This document shows, piece after piece, positions 7,980 to 17,684 of a stretch of 30,283 nt of DNA. Origin of the DNA: Russula earlei. Taxonomy: Eukaryota; Basidiomycota; Agaricomycetes; Russulales; Russulaceae. The stretch lies in assembly GCA_025769875.1 (NCBI GenBank), contig JAGFNK010000610.1:1-30283 (forward strand), written 5' to 3'. Numbering within the stretch: the first letter of the stretch is position 1; each line of letters starts with the position of its first letter. The notes under the pieces are model-generated. The model saw nothing but the letters and a program-made list of their open reading frames with translations, had not been told where the DNA came from and ran no database searches. Position numbers and translations under genes: made by a program.

Positions 7980-9275
7980 CTATTCAATAACACGTTCTGC
8001 ATGGTCCCTCTGAATTCTCTGATACTGCTCCCACATGTCATCAGCAATTTTATCTCGCCTGATATTTGCTTGCTCCCTCTCACGCTGCATCACAGGGCCT
8101 GTTCCAAGTTCACCAGCCAGCACTTCCTCTTCTTGTGCATCCATCTGGAGGTCAGCCACTTGGTTGTCAAAGGTGCCAATCTCCCTAGAGTCATATGCGT
8201 GAATAAGATTGTGAAGTGCTGCGAGCGCACATGGGACGCCTGCTTGAACTCCCATGTCATATTCACGGGGTTGTGAGAGAATCTTGAAACGCCACTTGAG
8301 AATTCCGAAAATGCATTCAATGACATTGCAAGCTTGGGCATGACGCAAATTGAACAGCTCCTTGGGTGTGCATGGCCTAGGACAAATGTCAGTAAGACAA
8401 CTTGAAAGTAAGACAACAAAGAGTCACCTTGTGCAAGCACAGCCCCATTCAGCTAGATGGTACCGCACGCCTCAATAAGGGGTGAGAAGTACATCTGATG
8501 AGGCAAAACCCACATCACCAAGATAATACTTCCCCCTTGGGACACAAAGATCAGAATGACGTGCTGCATGAAAAGGTGTTGCATCAGCAGTGGAACTCTC
8601 CCAACCAGTCAGCAGGTAGGTGAAGCGGAGGTCAAATGAGCATCCCACAAGGCAGTTCTGTGTGAGACCTCCTTTGCGGATCCTTGCTGCATCACGCTCT
8701 GCAGCAGTGGCAAAACAGTCAATATGTGTACCGTCGATAGCACCCAGCGCGTCCTTGAGAAATGGAAAGAATTTGGGGTTGCTTTGGATGAAGGGGTGAG
8801 GGGGTGAATCAGCATTGGGAAGGTGCACAAATGTGGTGTAGAAGGGAGGGCTCAAGAGAATGCCTAGAATTATTTTTAAATACCTAGCTATTAATCAGAT
8901 GACATCTGAAAGAAACCTGAGAGATACTTACTTTGAAATGGTGCAGGGTGACCGCTGAAAATGCTCTCCAACATGTGTCGATGGCAGCCCTGTGACAGCT
9001 GTATAAAGGAAGATAGCAATTTGTTCTTTGACTTGGACATGTCATGATGATGAGATACCAAGTTGTTGGAGGATCCGCTGGAGGATGATAAATACTTTTT
9101 TATGCACCCCAAGCTCAGTCTGAATGCGCTCTGGATGGCCAGTGAGTAGGTCCTCAACCCACTTAGCCCCAGTGTATGAAGATGTGTGATATGGGATAGG
9201 AGGACAATAGAGGGGTTCAAGGAGCTCAAGTAATGCTTGGCAGTAAAGTAGGAGAACAGTTGACATATTTAACAT
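7980..9275 (-). pseudogene. Harbinger DDE transposase, two in-frame stops
   Basis: This is a HARBI1-like transposase. From ATG 9275 (MLNMSTVLLL) it reads PIPYHTSSYTG, WVEDLLTGHPERIQTELGVH, a TGA at 9044-9042, then VKEQIAIFLYTAVTGL and HFQRS. After an intron the core follows: GAIDGTHI (first Asp), GWESSTADATPF, YYLGDVGFA (second Asp), then TGA at 8474-8472 inside PY-stop-GVRYHLAEWG. A 51-bp intron (8427-8377) leads to ELFNLRHAQACNVIECIFG, which holds the Glu. The triad is intact. Both stops fit CGA to TGA, and Cys in NVIECIFG replaces the usual Arg (CGC to TGC), also a CpG transition. The first intron (donor 8931) joins in frame only if an acceptor at about 8850 is used. Nuclear enzyme; now probably inactive. 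Confidence 0.9.
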
Positions 9276-9485
9276 AACATAGAAGCCATTGGTGCCATTG
9301 GCGTCGCCATTGTACCCATTGCTGATGAGGGTTATCGGGCATCTTGAGCAAGGGAGGGGACAACAATGGGGACAAAGCATGCAACTTTTTGACAGAAAAT
9401 TTTTTTGGCACATCACATGTAATTTCACAATATGTGAAATATTTATTTGGATACACATACATGACACAACAACACAAATCATCGC

Positions 9486-10710
9486 TTATGCTTGCTTCAC
9501 TTTCTTCACCAGATTACATATGTATCCACATGCAAACTCATGTGATGACTCCATGGATATGAGCGCAAGGTAGCCATCCACCTCTCTGATGCCACAATTG
9601 GCAAACAGGGATAATGCTGGGACAATATCATCAGTTGGCAACCAACAACCATTTGTGATATCCTTGATATCACTGGCAAGGTGTTGGACTGCCAGTGTCC
9701 AACATGCATACTCGGGAAGTGCCAAAAATCCAGGTACAGTATCACCTGCGAGTGCGGGTGCAGGTGCAGGTGCAGGTGCGGGTGCGAGTGTGGGTGCAGG
9801 TGCGAATTCAGGCATGGGTGGGGAGAGACCAAGAGAATGGACAGTTGAGTCAAAGACATCAACAACTCTGTTCATGACCACTGTAACACCCATGACAGCA
9901 GACACCATGGTGTCACCCCTCTGTTTTTTAGCTGAAGCTGTTTCGGACATCAGGATATCATCAATGCGAGGTGATTTACACTTGTTGGTTACAAAGTCGA
10001 ATGAGGTATTTGCAAAGTTGAATGAGGTATTTGCAAACTCAAATGAGGTATTTGCGAAGTCAAATGAGGTATTTGATGGTGAAGTCGATGCCCTCCTGCT
10101 GCCACCGACTTGAGACAAATTGGGGGTCAGGTGAGCAGGAGTAGGTGGCTGGGATGGAGCATGCTCAGCACAAGGTGTTGGCTGCAAAGCCGAGTACGCA
10201 TGTTTGCCTTTGGTTTTTGTTCCTACAAGAGATTCCATGGCCTCACAATGTGGCCAGCCCTTGTGGTGGAACTTCTTGACCACTGGTTTGTCCTACTAAA
10301 GTAAGATATTGTTGACAAATCAGGAGTTACAGACACACTGCGACCAGCTCATCATACACTGCCTGATTTTGATTTTCTGCTGATATGTCCATTCCTGTCA
10401 CATCATCCCAAGCCACGCCAGACTTATTTTTGATTGCTGAAATGGTGTCCCAGTCGGTCTTCATCTAGTTGAACAGTGTCAGTGTTGAGGTGTAGTGAAA
10501 AGAGGAAACACGTACCCTTTGCCACTTCGTCTTGCACGAGCTCAGAGTTTTGAAGCCACCCTTCTTACAAAGGGACCTAATTTGACTGGCCGCCTCATTG
10601 AAGACTTGATCCTTGAACATAGCGTTGGATGTCATTTGGTCCTTGTGCTCCAAGAGGAAGTTTAAGTACTCAGCTTCCTCCTCAGTCATCCATCTTGCCT
10701 TGATATCTGC
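9486..10710 (-). CDS. Harbinger Myb/SANT-like DNA-binding protein
   Basis: This is the accessory protein that in Harbinger elements binds DNA and brings the transposase to the ends. Exons: about 10710-10516 (ADIKARWMTEEEAEYLNFLLEHK to CKTKWQR, the Myb/SANT domain), 10464-10339 (MKTDWDTISAIKNKSGVAWDD to VYDELVA), 10292-9486 (DKPVVKKFHHKGWPHCE to the stop). Introns are 51 and 46 bp with GT-AG ends and phases agree. The N-terminal exon upstream of 10710 is not resolved: an acceptor CAG precedes ATATCAAGG. The third exon encodes four heptads of the type NTSFDFA, an Ala-Pro run, and a C-terminal part not recognised. No stop or frameshift was seen, unlike the transposase beside it. Confidence 0.8.
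9748..9805 (+). repeat. GGTGCA/GGTGCG simple repeat encoding Ala-Pro
   Basis: Hexanucleotide variants of GGTGCA lie in the Myb/SANT gene. On the minus strand they encode an APAPAPAPAP segment. Confidence 0.8.
9996..10079 (-). repeat. four tandem 21-bp repeats encoding NTSFxFA heptads
   Basis: Four units of 21 bp, each containing AATGAGGTATTTG on the plus strand. On the minus strand they encode NTSFDFA, NTSFEFA, NTSFNFA and NTSFDFV. Length is a multiple of three, so copy-number change keeps the frame. Confidence 0.9.
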
Positions 10711-11027
10711 TCAGGTTTCTTCTGCAGAGGAATCAGAGCTTCTTGACGAGCAGGTCTGCATGGGAGGTGATGATCAGGATCAGGAAAATAAAGTGTGGGG
10801 CGACGCCAAAGTGAAGGTGAAAAAGGTACTGACAAAGGGCTTACACATGTGCAATCACACACAAATATGCGAATACGTGAATATGCAAATCACAAGCGAA
10901 TAAAAACTCATATTAAAAAAAAACCTATTAGTTTATCATATATGTGATGTCTGTCACTTATATCACACTGGTCACACCAGTCACTCCCGGAAAATCCCGA
11001 AATTCAAGTTCAAGTTCAAAGTTCAAG

Positions 11028-11568
11028 GCCCCTTTTACCAACCGAGAATTCTTGAATCTTGAACTTGAACTTGGATTTCGGGATTTTCCGGGAGTGACAG
11101 GAATGACAGGCGTGATGTAAGTGACATAATAAACTAATATGAGTCCATTTCAAATATGAGTTATTTTCTGGTGTGATTTGCTGGGTTTACATGTGATATG
11201 TAAAATATTTTTTCTAACCCTTCCTTCCACTCCTTCCAAGTGGGGTATTGCAAGCATGTCATAAGGCAGAATATGTGTCATCAATGTGTGGGTGCACATC
11301 TTTGTGCAAATTTTGTATGTGCAGCTCTGGTGAAAATGGGGCTGCAGGCACCCAGATGTTGAGCTCAAGTTGGACTGCTTTGACGCTGACACATCATGTG
11401 TAACCCCAAATATGTGAGTATGCAAATGACAACAAAAAGAAATGCATATTAATTTATTATATACATCATATCACTTACATCACTCCTGTCACTCCTGTCA
11501 CTCCCAGAAAATCCCAAAATCCAAGTTCAAGTTCAAGATTCAAGAATTCTCGGTTGGTATCATGGGCC
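11028..11568. mobile_element. 541-bp Harbinger-type MITE
   Basis: The left end GGCCCCTTTTACCAACCGAG and the right end CTCGGTTGGTATCATGGGCC are inverted, and the similarity extends for over 100 bp through TTGAACTTGAACTTGG and the GGGAGTGACAGG repeats. TTA follows at 11569-11571. No transposase; the centre (11150-11450) has no recognised gene. It shares its ends with Harbinger element 2 and abuts that element with no spacer. Confidence 0.82.
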
Positions 11569-11571
11569 TTA

Positions 11572-12022
11572 CTATCTTGTGATCTTAAAAGTAGCTGATT
11601 ATGTGTTGTAGTGATATTTTATTAGATCTTCTAAGATCTAAGTTATTTTATCACCACATGATTCAACATAGAGGAGGCAAAAGTGTACTGACCTCTTCAT
11701 AAGTGGCCAGCAATACTTACACATCACATATATCTTCACATATGCAAAATATACATATCACAATACACAAATATGCAACTCATATTAGTTTATTATATTT
11801 GCCATATTACTTATGCCATGCCTGTCACTCTCATCACTCTCAAAATCCAAGTTAAAGTTTTCAAGAAACCTTGGTTTTTGGAATGAGGCTAAAATAATAT
11901 CTTTGTCTGGTTAGGATGTCCCCAAAATTGTTTTATCATGTCATTGGGTACTTGCCCACTCAGTTACTGGAACACACTGTACATGACTGCGTGACCATCC
12001 ATCCATGATTCGATGCTTGTGC
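11572..12022. other. spacer with a decayed Harbinger end
   Basis: Contains a near-perfect palindrome TTAGATCTTCTAAGATCTAA (about 11624-11643) inside a longer imperfect one, and a degenerate Harbinger-type end at about 11700-11880 (CATATGCAAAATATACATAT, then CTGTCACTCTCATCACTC and AAAATCCAAG). No gene seen. This is the boundary between the transposon-rich left part and the gene block. Confidence 0.6.
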
Positions 12023-13087
12023 TCAGCTGGTGTCCATCGCCTCGCCGCCAACAGTCCCCGCTATCAATCGGCTCTCGTCACTCACAACCAAATCACGCAC
12101 ACTTTCCCGTGTCCATGCGGTCGTACCGCGACGAAAACCGTACCTACCCTCCTTTTGGACACGAACGTTAGGCATTACGTGGTTACGTAACATCTCAGTA
12201 TGCGACGCAGTGATAATGCACGCATCTACGTTTGAGCCCGAACCGAGATCGTTGAAAATGCCCGCGGAAATGGCTGCTACGACCAACTGCAAGGCTTGCT
12301 CCCTCTGTAACCGGCTGAGAACCGGGGAGATCATACAGGGGACTACGTACCTCTAGGTTTGGCCTCCATCCGGACTCAAAGACAGCCATAGCGGCCAGCG
12401 AACCAGATCCCATTGTAACGTACGGCAGCTTGTCGGTCGAGCCGTGTGGATGAATTGTGAACAAATGAGCACCAGTGGCATCAACACCGCCTAATACCAG
12501 AGCAGCCCCAATTTGGCCTTGATACCTGTTGCAGAGGCAACCAATACACCGTCAGCACATGCGCCTTCGATTGTGTTAGGAGACAGACTGAAAAAGCCGT
12601 TGTTTGAGCATAGTCATGGCGGTAACAACACGGGGCTTGCGGCCAGTTGAGAGGGCATGTAGCTCAATATTACTCGAGATGAGGGCGGTGATAAACTCGG
12701 TATCCGCTGCCGTGCCGGCGCCACAGCACCTGATGGACTCGCTGATATAGTGAATCTAGGATATTGAACTGCTGGTCAGTTATGGTACGAGACAGGTGGG
12801 CGATCGGGGAAGAGATCCAAGGCACTGGTGGTTGCACCTTTTCGCAGTTTTTGTCGGCCACAATAGGGCCCGCGGTCGCGCGTGTATCGGCGCCGAGTAC
12901 GATTCCATCTTTGAACAGACAACCGACGATGGTAGTACCGGTGCTTGTCGCTTTTGGTAGCTCTACGCCTTTGGTCTCGAGGAAAACATTGCTACCGGAG
13001 GTAGTTGAGTTATCTCCTGGGAGTTGCACTGATAATAACGCACCGAATCGCGTTCGAAAAGTCAAAACCGGACAACGGAGAGCTCAT
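12023..13087 (-). CDS. PUP1: 20S proteasome subunit beta type-7 (beta2)
   Basis: This catalytic (trypsin-like) beta2 subunit of the 20S proteasome acts in cytosol and nucleus. Five exons: 13087-13044, 12991-12838, 12755-12589, 12525-12351, 12304-12023; introns 52, 82, 63 and 46 bp, all GT-AG, phases closing to 273 residues, normal for the family. [16 protein letters not shown] is followed by a propeptide ending KATSTG; cleavage before Thr34 (TTIVG) would expose the catalytic threonine. Asp50 (GADTRAT) and Lys66 (KNCEK) are the expected partners (mature Asp17, Lys33). [34 protein letters not shown] and [13 protein letters not shown] are all present. The start is chosen because it alone gives the conserved [14 protein letters not shown] junction. 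Divergent from the BAR gene, starts 154 bp apart. Confidence 0.97.
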
Positions 13088-13241
13088 GGCAGCAGAGATC
13101 AAAGGTGACTTTGAGGCATACGCGTCGTCGCGTAAGTCTCACAAACGCTTAGCTAATCAATCCATGTTTGGTTTCACAGGGCGCTCGAGCTCTGTGCATC
13201 CAACGACCACGACCAAGAGGGGCAGCACGACGACACACACC
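13088..13241. promoter_or_regulatory. shared promoter region, PUP1 / BAR gene
   Basis: The 154 bp between the two divergent start codons must hold both promoters or 5' leaders. No clear TATA box was seen. A short open frame from ATG 13086 overlaps the PUP1 start codon on the other strand (the four bases CATG) and is in the same phase as the BAR frame, but it lacks conservation signals. Confidence 0.5.
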
Positions 13242-14535
13242 ATGGAAGGCTGGAATAAATTTCAATCGAGCTTCTCCAACCTCAACCTAGGTCAATCGGC
13301 CAATAGGTTCGCTAAAGGTTTCAATTCCTCTGTGCAAGCGACCAAGGAGCGCCTGGGGCAAGTCGCCCCCGACGAGATAACAGAACTCCCACAGGGTCAG
13401 CACACAGATTCTCACTTTATCGGTCTTCTGAGATTTCTCCATTTTTAGAGTATAAGGATCTCGAGACACAAGTCGAAGCTCTCAAGACAGCTCACCAAGC
13501 TGTCCTCAAGTGCGTGCTGCGCGGACTTGCGCTTGTCATCGCTCCCTCCTGTTCCTTAAGTTAGATGCTGCAGGGTCACGAAAGCTTTCGAAAGTGAGAC
13601 GTACGACTATCCATCACAAATCCAAGAGTCCGTGGTCGAGCTCGGCGCCAATATCAGTCGTGGTGTGACCAATTTCGCTGCCAACAACCTCAAGGGCACC
13701 AACCTCCCAGCGCCGTCTCGTACCGAAACTCCCGCACCACAGCACAAGACCCTTCCTCATGCCCTCAGCCGTGCTGCGAATATTGCTTCTACGACACTAG
13801 CTCAAGCACCTGGGGGGAAAGACGACCGCCTTGCGCAAGCACTGGCTGAGTATGCCGAGGCATGGCAGAAGATTGGCAATGCTCGCGTGCAACACGATGA
13901 CACAATTTCGCGCGCGTTCCTTGCGCCATGGCAACAGACTCTGCAGACCTCGATTAATGTTGCCGTCAAGGCTCGTCAGGCAGTACGCGTGTCTCGACTC
14001 GAGCTGGACGCTGCCAAGCAAACGTACGGATACCTACTGCATTCCCTCCACCGCCGCTTTCCTATGCACTCCTGACACGGAGTTGCCACTGTTTCAGGTT
14101 GAAGAATGCTACTCCCTCCAAGCAGGAGCATGCTCGTTTAGACGTCGAGAACGCCGAGGACGATCTTGTTCAGAAGACGGAGGTAGCTATCACACTTATG
14201 AAAGCGGTCCTCGAAAATGTACGTGATATATTTTCTGGGTATGGTTTCTTTTTTTGCGAATTTGCGCCACAGCCAGAACCTATTAAGAATCTCAACGAGC
14301 TCATCAAGGCTCAGGTAATCGTTCCTTATACCGTTCTGTTAGCTTCCCGATGAATTTTGTCCCATTTACAGCTACGCTATCATGCCGTTTCGGCCGAGGC
14401 CCTAAGTGCGGTGCAAGGCGAGATTGAGGAGCTTAGCGTTGCCGCCGAGGGCGACTACAGGTATCGTATTGGTCACTCATATTTTATTGCTCACTTTTGC
14501 TGAGCACACCTGGTAGGAAGTCTCGCGACCACTGA
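13242..14535 (+). CDS. BAR-domain protein (Gvp36-like)
   Basis: This is a fungal BAR-domain protein expected to bind and bend membranes in trafficking or at the cortex. Seven exons: 13242-13395, 13449-13509, 13574-14023, 14098-14218, 14273-14314, 14372-14460, 14517-14535; introns 42 to 74 bp, all GT-AG, phases closing to 311 residues. It begins MEGWNKFQSSFSNLNLGQS and ends EGDYRKSRDH. Long amphipathic helices rich in Ala, Glu, Gln and Lys (YKDLETQVEALKTAHQAVLK, ARLDVENAEDDLVQKTEVAI, VSAEALSAVQGEIEEL) fit the BAR coiled coil. A Pro-rich loop (LPAPSRTETPAPQHK) lies near residue 115. The start context ACACCATGG is strong. Family assignment is by overall resemblance; the exact orthologue is not certain. 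Confidence 0.9.
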
Positions 14536-14763
14536 AATATCGTTGAAGTGATGAAGAGGGTTGAGACGAGGACAGATACGAACTTGCTATGGCTACTGAT
14601 TATAATATTCCGTGCCTTACCTCCACCCGTAGGTGTCTGCTCTGTGCTTTGTTGTTTGTGTGTGCATGCGACGATTGCATCGTTCGATCGGCGAATTTGT
14701 ATTCCTTGTTTCCTCATCCCTCCAATTGTGCTTCGAACCACGACTTGTTTCCCTTCCACGATA

Positions 14764-16517
14764 ATGAATATCCACCGCGTTGCCGTTGGAAGTGCAGGCG
14801 CCGCCGGTCTTTCTGCCGCCCATGCCCTGTCAGAGCTCTCAGACAAGTTCATGACTGTCTTTGGAAAGGAGCCGACGCCAGTCATTATGGCAAGATATGC
14901 AGTGCGTGTCATGTACCCCCTCCCAATGTTTTCTCTCTCACTACCACTTCGTCCCCGGTTCACCTTGGCAGAATCACTTTTGTCCAAGGCGAAAACTTTT
15001 GGACCAACGTCTCTCCCTTTCCACCTACGGAACGTCTCGCCTCTCACATCAACAGGTTCCGTCGTCATGACAGCTGGGCTTCTCGAGGTTGTGCTAGGAC
15101 CGCTGCCCGTATATGTGCTTTTGCGTCTCTTTGGTCATTACAAGGATTCCGGGGAAAGAATGGTCTATCCTCTTACTGCGCTCTTCTTCGAGACTGGGAA
15201 CCAGACGCCGTTTGTGGCGTCTATCATTCTCGTAGGTGCTCAACGAACCTCGACACAGAGTCCTTCTGCAGTCACGGCGTTGCTAGGAACGAGTTTTAAA
15301 GGATCCGAGTATGTGTTACGACGAGCGCCGTCTCCTTGCAAGCGTTCCAGAGATGTATGCGTTCTAGAAGGTCCTGGATGCACGAAACTCAACAACTGGA
15401 AAACGTTACCTTCCTCCTCGGTCACGTACTAGTCACCCGTCTCATTTCCCACACAAGCAAACTTGAATTCCGCGTCGCATCGTCGGATGAGCTACAAACC
15501 GCCGAATTCGACTCGCTCCTTCTCGCGACAGACGCTGAAAATACTCTCGCTATGCTGGGCAAGGAGGCTCGCTGGATGGAACGCCACATATTGGGCGGAA
15601 TCAAGTACTACCCCACGATCTGACCACGACCCATACAGAGACAGATTAATGCGCAAGGTCGCCTGATTCCTCCCTTCTCCATTGCACACTTGACGCAACA
15701 GTTAACCGAGCGGCACTATGAGACCGATTTCGGACCTGAGCTCATTGCCTCCAGCGCCACCGATGCCGAGCGTCAGCGAGGCGAGACCGACTTTCGCCCG
15801 CTCTATTACCCGTACCAGTACCCATCCGCGCTCAAGAAACTGGAGATGTCTTTCGACCTGACGTTGTATCGGCCTCAGCTCTACGCAGATGCTGGGCAGC
15901 CTCGCATCCTTCCTAGATAGGGTGGGTTCGGGAAAGCTTTGGACAAACGGCAAAATCAGGCAGAACTCGATCATCAGCGAGAAGTGGTGGAAGCAGCAAA
16001 GCTAACGATTGCATCATTACGCTCGTGTAGTCCTTTGAATGTCATTGATCAATGGCACGCGTGGTACCTTGTCCGTCCTCTCGCACCCCATTCCTTACGT
16101 TTCTTGCTTATTCCTTTATCGTAGCTATGGGGGCGCATGGACGGGTATGTCTCTCCCTAGGTTCAAGCTATTGCCAACGCATCTATAGTCCTCAACATGC
16201 GCGAGCTTGCAGTCACCAACGGATTCGCGGCTGCTTATCGCTTCGGCGCAGATCTTCCAATAGACGACAATGAATGCGTGCGGCTTTTCCGACTTTACCT
16301 CGGCTTCACTCACGCGACTTACCTGGTAATGAGCTTGTGTTTCACGGATGGATCCATTTCTTAGCAGGTGAGGAAAGGTGATATGGAGAGCATGGAGGGC
16401 TTAGAGCTCTCAGGGTTTCTTGTTCTCTATGCCGACTCAAAAGTGTTGCTGGAACGTCCCGCGTCAAGGCAAGACACGTTGGAAACGTTCCTGGATGGCA
16501 GACACGTACAATTGTAG
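14764..16517 (+). pseudogene. decayed FAD/NAD(P)-binding amine-oxidase-like gene
   Basis: The pieces follow, in order, the common fungal FAD/NAD(P)-binding amine-oxidase-like protein: VAVGSAGAAGLSAAHALSEL (N-terminal Rossmann fold), FVQGENFWTNVSPF, LLEVVLGPLPVYVLLRLFG, MVYPLTALFFETGNQTPFVA, RLLASVPEMYAF, ENVTFLLGH, LLLATDAENTLAMLGKEARW, KKLEMSFDLTLYRPQL, EKWWKQQS, VLNMRELAVTNGFAAAYRFG, VRLFRLYLGFTHATY. Joining them needs frame changes near 15060, 15375 and 15615, and in-frame stops occur around 15390, 15992 and 16040. The Rossmann GxGxxG is altered to GSAGAAG. Several normal GT-AG introns persist (for example 15231-15288). Neighbouring genes in the same sequence are intact, so decay is more likely than poor sequence. 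A pseudogene, or possibly an unusually error-rich assembly patch. Confidence 0.82.
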
Positions 16518-16701
16518 AGTCAGAACCACAATGTAATACGACGACATAGAAGGCCGATGGGGCTTCCAGGCGGATAAATAATTGTTCAAGTAGAGTGGAA
16601 GAAAAACAAAGGAAGGGTATGTGACAAAGAGCGCTAACAGAGTCTTTTTAATGATGCACAATGAAAGGCGATGGAACGTTTTGGTGGCGCAAGTTTGTAG
16701 C
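16518..16701. other. short convergent intergenic space
   Basis: Lies between the FAD pseudogene and the Kre9/Knh1-like gene; presumably two 3' ends. Nothing else seen. Confidence 0.5.
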
Positions 16702-17494
16702 TTAAAGGAACAGCGTACTGAAGGCAACGATACCGCATGCATACAAAGGGGCCAGAATTTCTGCAACAATTCTGGGTGCATTACTCTTGTTCGTGGAAGA
16801 AGCAGACGCCCCACTACCAGTAGCAGTCGTGTTGCCTGGGGGTACCAGTACCAGAAGGGCTACCGCTGCCTGATGCAGCAGCTGTGGGATTGGTGGTAGC
16901 GGTAGGGGCAGGCGGTGCTACATGATGGTCAGAATGGATGGCAGGCGCGGAATAAAGATACACACTTCCGGGGACCTTGACTTCGAAGTCAGAGCTTTGA
17001 GCGAATGTCTGATTGTCGTTTACAGGGTCAAGGAACGCGACTCGATAACCAGTTCCCACGCGAAGTGTCACATCGGTCACAGTAAACGACTGAGAAACAT
17101 TGATTAGGACATTGAGAGCACGATAAGGGCTACTAATGGTACCTCCTGCGAGACTGGAACACCACGAGCGATGGAAAAAGCTCCATTCAACGTCTGATTA
17201 TCAGAATTGGTGACGATAATATCCACTGAAGTAGGGTCTCCCGATGTGTAGGACCACGAAATTATGTTGCTAGTATTTTGAACCCTGAGAGTAATGGAGC
17301 GACACGTTTTGAGATGCAGCACAGCATAACCGGTGTCCCGGGGAAGACTCACCAGTAACTTGACGCGGACGGGCCGGTGATGGTAATGATGGCTATGAAA
17401 TCGAATGTTATGAGGGATTTGATTCACGAAGTAGACCGCACTGACCAAAGACGGTGGAAGGCAGGAGCGCAAGGGCGAGAAGTGTAGCACGCAT
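16702..17494 (-). CDS. Kre9/Knh1-like Ser/Thr-rich GPI-anchored protein
   Basis: Predicted secreted cell-wall protein of the Kre9/Knh1-like (Ser-Thr-rich GPI-anchored) type. Exons 17494-17446, 17392-17353, 17284-17143, 17089-16702; introns 53, 68 and 53 bp, GT-AG. Signal peptide MRATLLALALLPSTVFA, then the domain: ITITGPSASSYWVQNTSNII, SWSYTSGDPTSVDIIVTN, LRVGTGYRVAFLDP. A Pro/Ala/Thr/Ser/Gly linker follows. As written the frame stops at about 16814 after HDCYW; moving one base at a CCCCC run (about 16843) opens a Ser/Thr-rich tail with TTATGSGASASSTNKSN and a hydrophobic end, IVAEILAPLYACGIVAFSTL, typical of a GPI signal, ending at 16702 (205 residues). So either a 1-bp frameshift or a sequencing error. 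Divergent from TSR3. Confidence 0.85.
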
Positions 17495-17684
17495 CGTAAA
17501 GGGAAGAAGGGGTGGGGGAGGGGGTGGTAGTGGAGGTCAACAGTAAAGATCACGCCGTGCCGCCAGGCCATATATTTAATTTATTTTTCAAGCTCAGCAG
17601 AACAGAAATGAATGACAGCTGTTGTAACTAATTTCCTCAGTTGTCATAGATCCCGAAGGGTCACATCTCACGCGGCACGACAAC
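17495..17684. promoter_or_regulatory. shared promoter region, Kre9/Knh1-like gene / TSR3
   Basis: 190 bp between divergent start codons. It contains an AT-rich patch TATATTTAATTTATTTTTC (17571-17589), a candidate core promoter element, and a G-rich stretch just upstream of the minus-strand gene (CT-rich on its coding strand). Confidence 0.5.

Larger units (their letters stand above)
7661..11027 (-). mobile_element. PIF/Harbinger transposon, element 2
   Basis: The left end at 7661 (GGCCCATGATACCAAC) is preceded by TTA. Long inverted ends pair 7680-7860 with 10840-11027, sharing TTTTCCGGGAGTGACTGGTG and the AAACTAATAGG-T-run block. The right end lacks the last 25 bp or so (through GGCC) where the next element abuts. 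It carries two minus-strand genes in the usual Harbinger order, a Myb/SANT protein and a DDE transposase. CpG is much less depleted than in the Tc1 element, so this insertion looks younger. Confidence 0.85.

Noticed and set aside
9996..10079. Regularly spaced 21-bp repeats as a CRISPR-like array
   Set aside because: There are no unique spacers: units are contiguous and encode heptads in a transposon gene. The organism is eukaryotic.
9589..10113. 174-codon plus-strand frame opposite the Myb/SANT gene
   Set aside because: It is the antisense of the tandem heptad and Ala-Pro repeats. The minus strand has introns and conserved domain text, so the plus frame is a shadow.
12030..12356. Plus-strand frame of 108 codons across PUP1
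   Set aside because: Antisense of PUP1 exons 3 and 4, which carry conserved proteasome motifs on the minus strand.
14484..15068. 194-codon minus-strand frame
   Set aside because: It overlaps the conserved blocks of the plus-strand FAD pseudogene and shows no domain of its own.
16464..16814. 116-codon minus-strand frame downstream of the wall-protein gene
   Set aside because: It overlaps the GPI-signal coding end in another phase and then runs through a probable 3' untranslated region. No domain seen.
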